From: Portulaca oleracea
Taxonomy: Eukaryota > Streptophyta > Magnoliopsida > Caryophyllales > Portulacaceae
Assembly (NCBI GenBank): GCA_029582165.1
Contig: CM055869.1
Span: 8,836,425 to 8,900,424, forward strand
Direction of reading: 5' to 3'
DNA length: 64,000 nt
A program made the translations under genes and the position numbers. Position 1 is the stretch's first letter; every line of letters starts with the position of its first letter. Positions 63,701 to 64,000 of this stretch are shown here, piece by piece. A model generated the notes under the pieces. The model was not told the origin of the DNA. It did no database searches and was given only the letters and a program-made list of their open reading frames with translations.

Positions 63701-64000
63701 CTTCACATTACCAAATGGAAAACAAGGTTAAACTTGTATTCTAACAGTACTGAATCGAAGGGTAAAAGAGCTTTTGGAATAACTTAAAGCTTCTGACAAA
63801 CCCTTATATCTTCTCATAGCTGCTTCTGACAGTTCTGAAGAAATTGTAACTTTTTGCAAGTTACTTAACATTTCAGTTGAAAAGAAAAAAAAATATTCTG
63901 GTTTAAGACATTATTTAGAATTCATTCATTTCATTCATAAAAATAATTAGGAAAACCTGAATAACTGCACACACAGCGGAAAACAAAGGCAAAAGCAGTA
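63701..64000 (-). other. Intron of the receptor-like kinase gene
   Basis: No coding sequence continues here. The stretch is AT-rich and presumably intron up to the window edge. Confidence 0.5.

Overview
The window is nuclear DNA of a flowering plant, most likely a eudicot. The signs are GT-AG introns, a chloroplast glutamine synthetase with the GS2 C-terminal tail, a PR-1 gene, an ankyrin/PGG gene, an AT-rich background and many plant-type transposons. The species cannot be fixed from the sequence alone. I spliced the exons by eye from homology, splice sites and phase, and the exon sums of all complete genes close in frame.

Layout. 0.5-5.4 kb: a complete Ty1/copia LTR retrotransposon with almost identical LTRs and a damaged gag-protease region. 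5.6-7.65 kb: a 5'-truncated LINE ending in poly(A). 7.7-12.3 kb: a Helitron-like block with six successive 5' termini and one 3' terminus, split by a 3.1 kb solo-LTR-like insertion. 12.6-17.1 kb (-): gamma-glutamyl hydrolase, 10 exons. 17.1-22.7 kb: LINE relics, two Tourist-like MITEs and a copia-like LTR. 22.8-23.3 kb (-): intronless PR-1. 25.4-29.4 kb (-): plastid glutamine synthetase GS2, 12 coding exons plus a 5'UTR exon. 29.8-39.1 kb: MITE-rich DNA, with at least four families, many in or beside (TA)n tracts, plus a LINE tail. 36.3-42.3 kb (+): an ankyrin/PGG membrane-protein gene with a stop and a frameshift, its introns filled by MITEs. 44.1-45.7 kb (+): an organellar zinc-finger protein resembling the VAR3/OZ family. 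46.9-51.6 kb (-): a FYVE-SYLF endosomal protein with a GC-AG intron. 53.9-56.9 kb: a palindromic minisatellite, a TRIM element, a MULE relic and a Stowaway-like MITE. 57.5-62.6 kb (+): a seven-exon plant protein I cannot name. 63.3-64 kb (-): the last exon of an LRR receptor-like kinase that runs out of the window.

The host genes are unrelated housekeeping or defence genes with no operon-like logic. They cover folate polyglutamate turnover, photorespiratory ammonia assimilation, defence (PR-1, ankyrin/PGG, RLK), organelle gene expression and endosome/autophagy traffic. The most unusual content is in the mobile elements: the copia element whose LTR age and coding damage disagree, the stacked Helitron 5' ends, the foldback elements inside (TA)n tracts, an intronic MITE with an exact 9-bp duplication, and a small TRIM.
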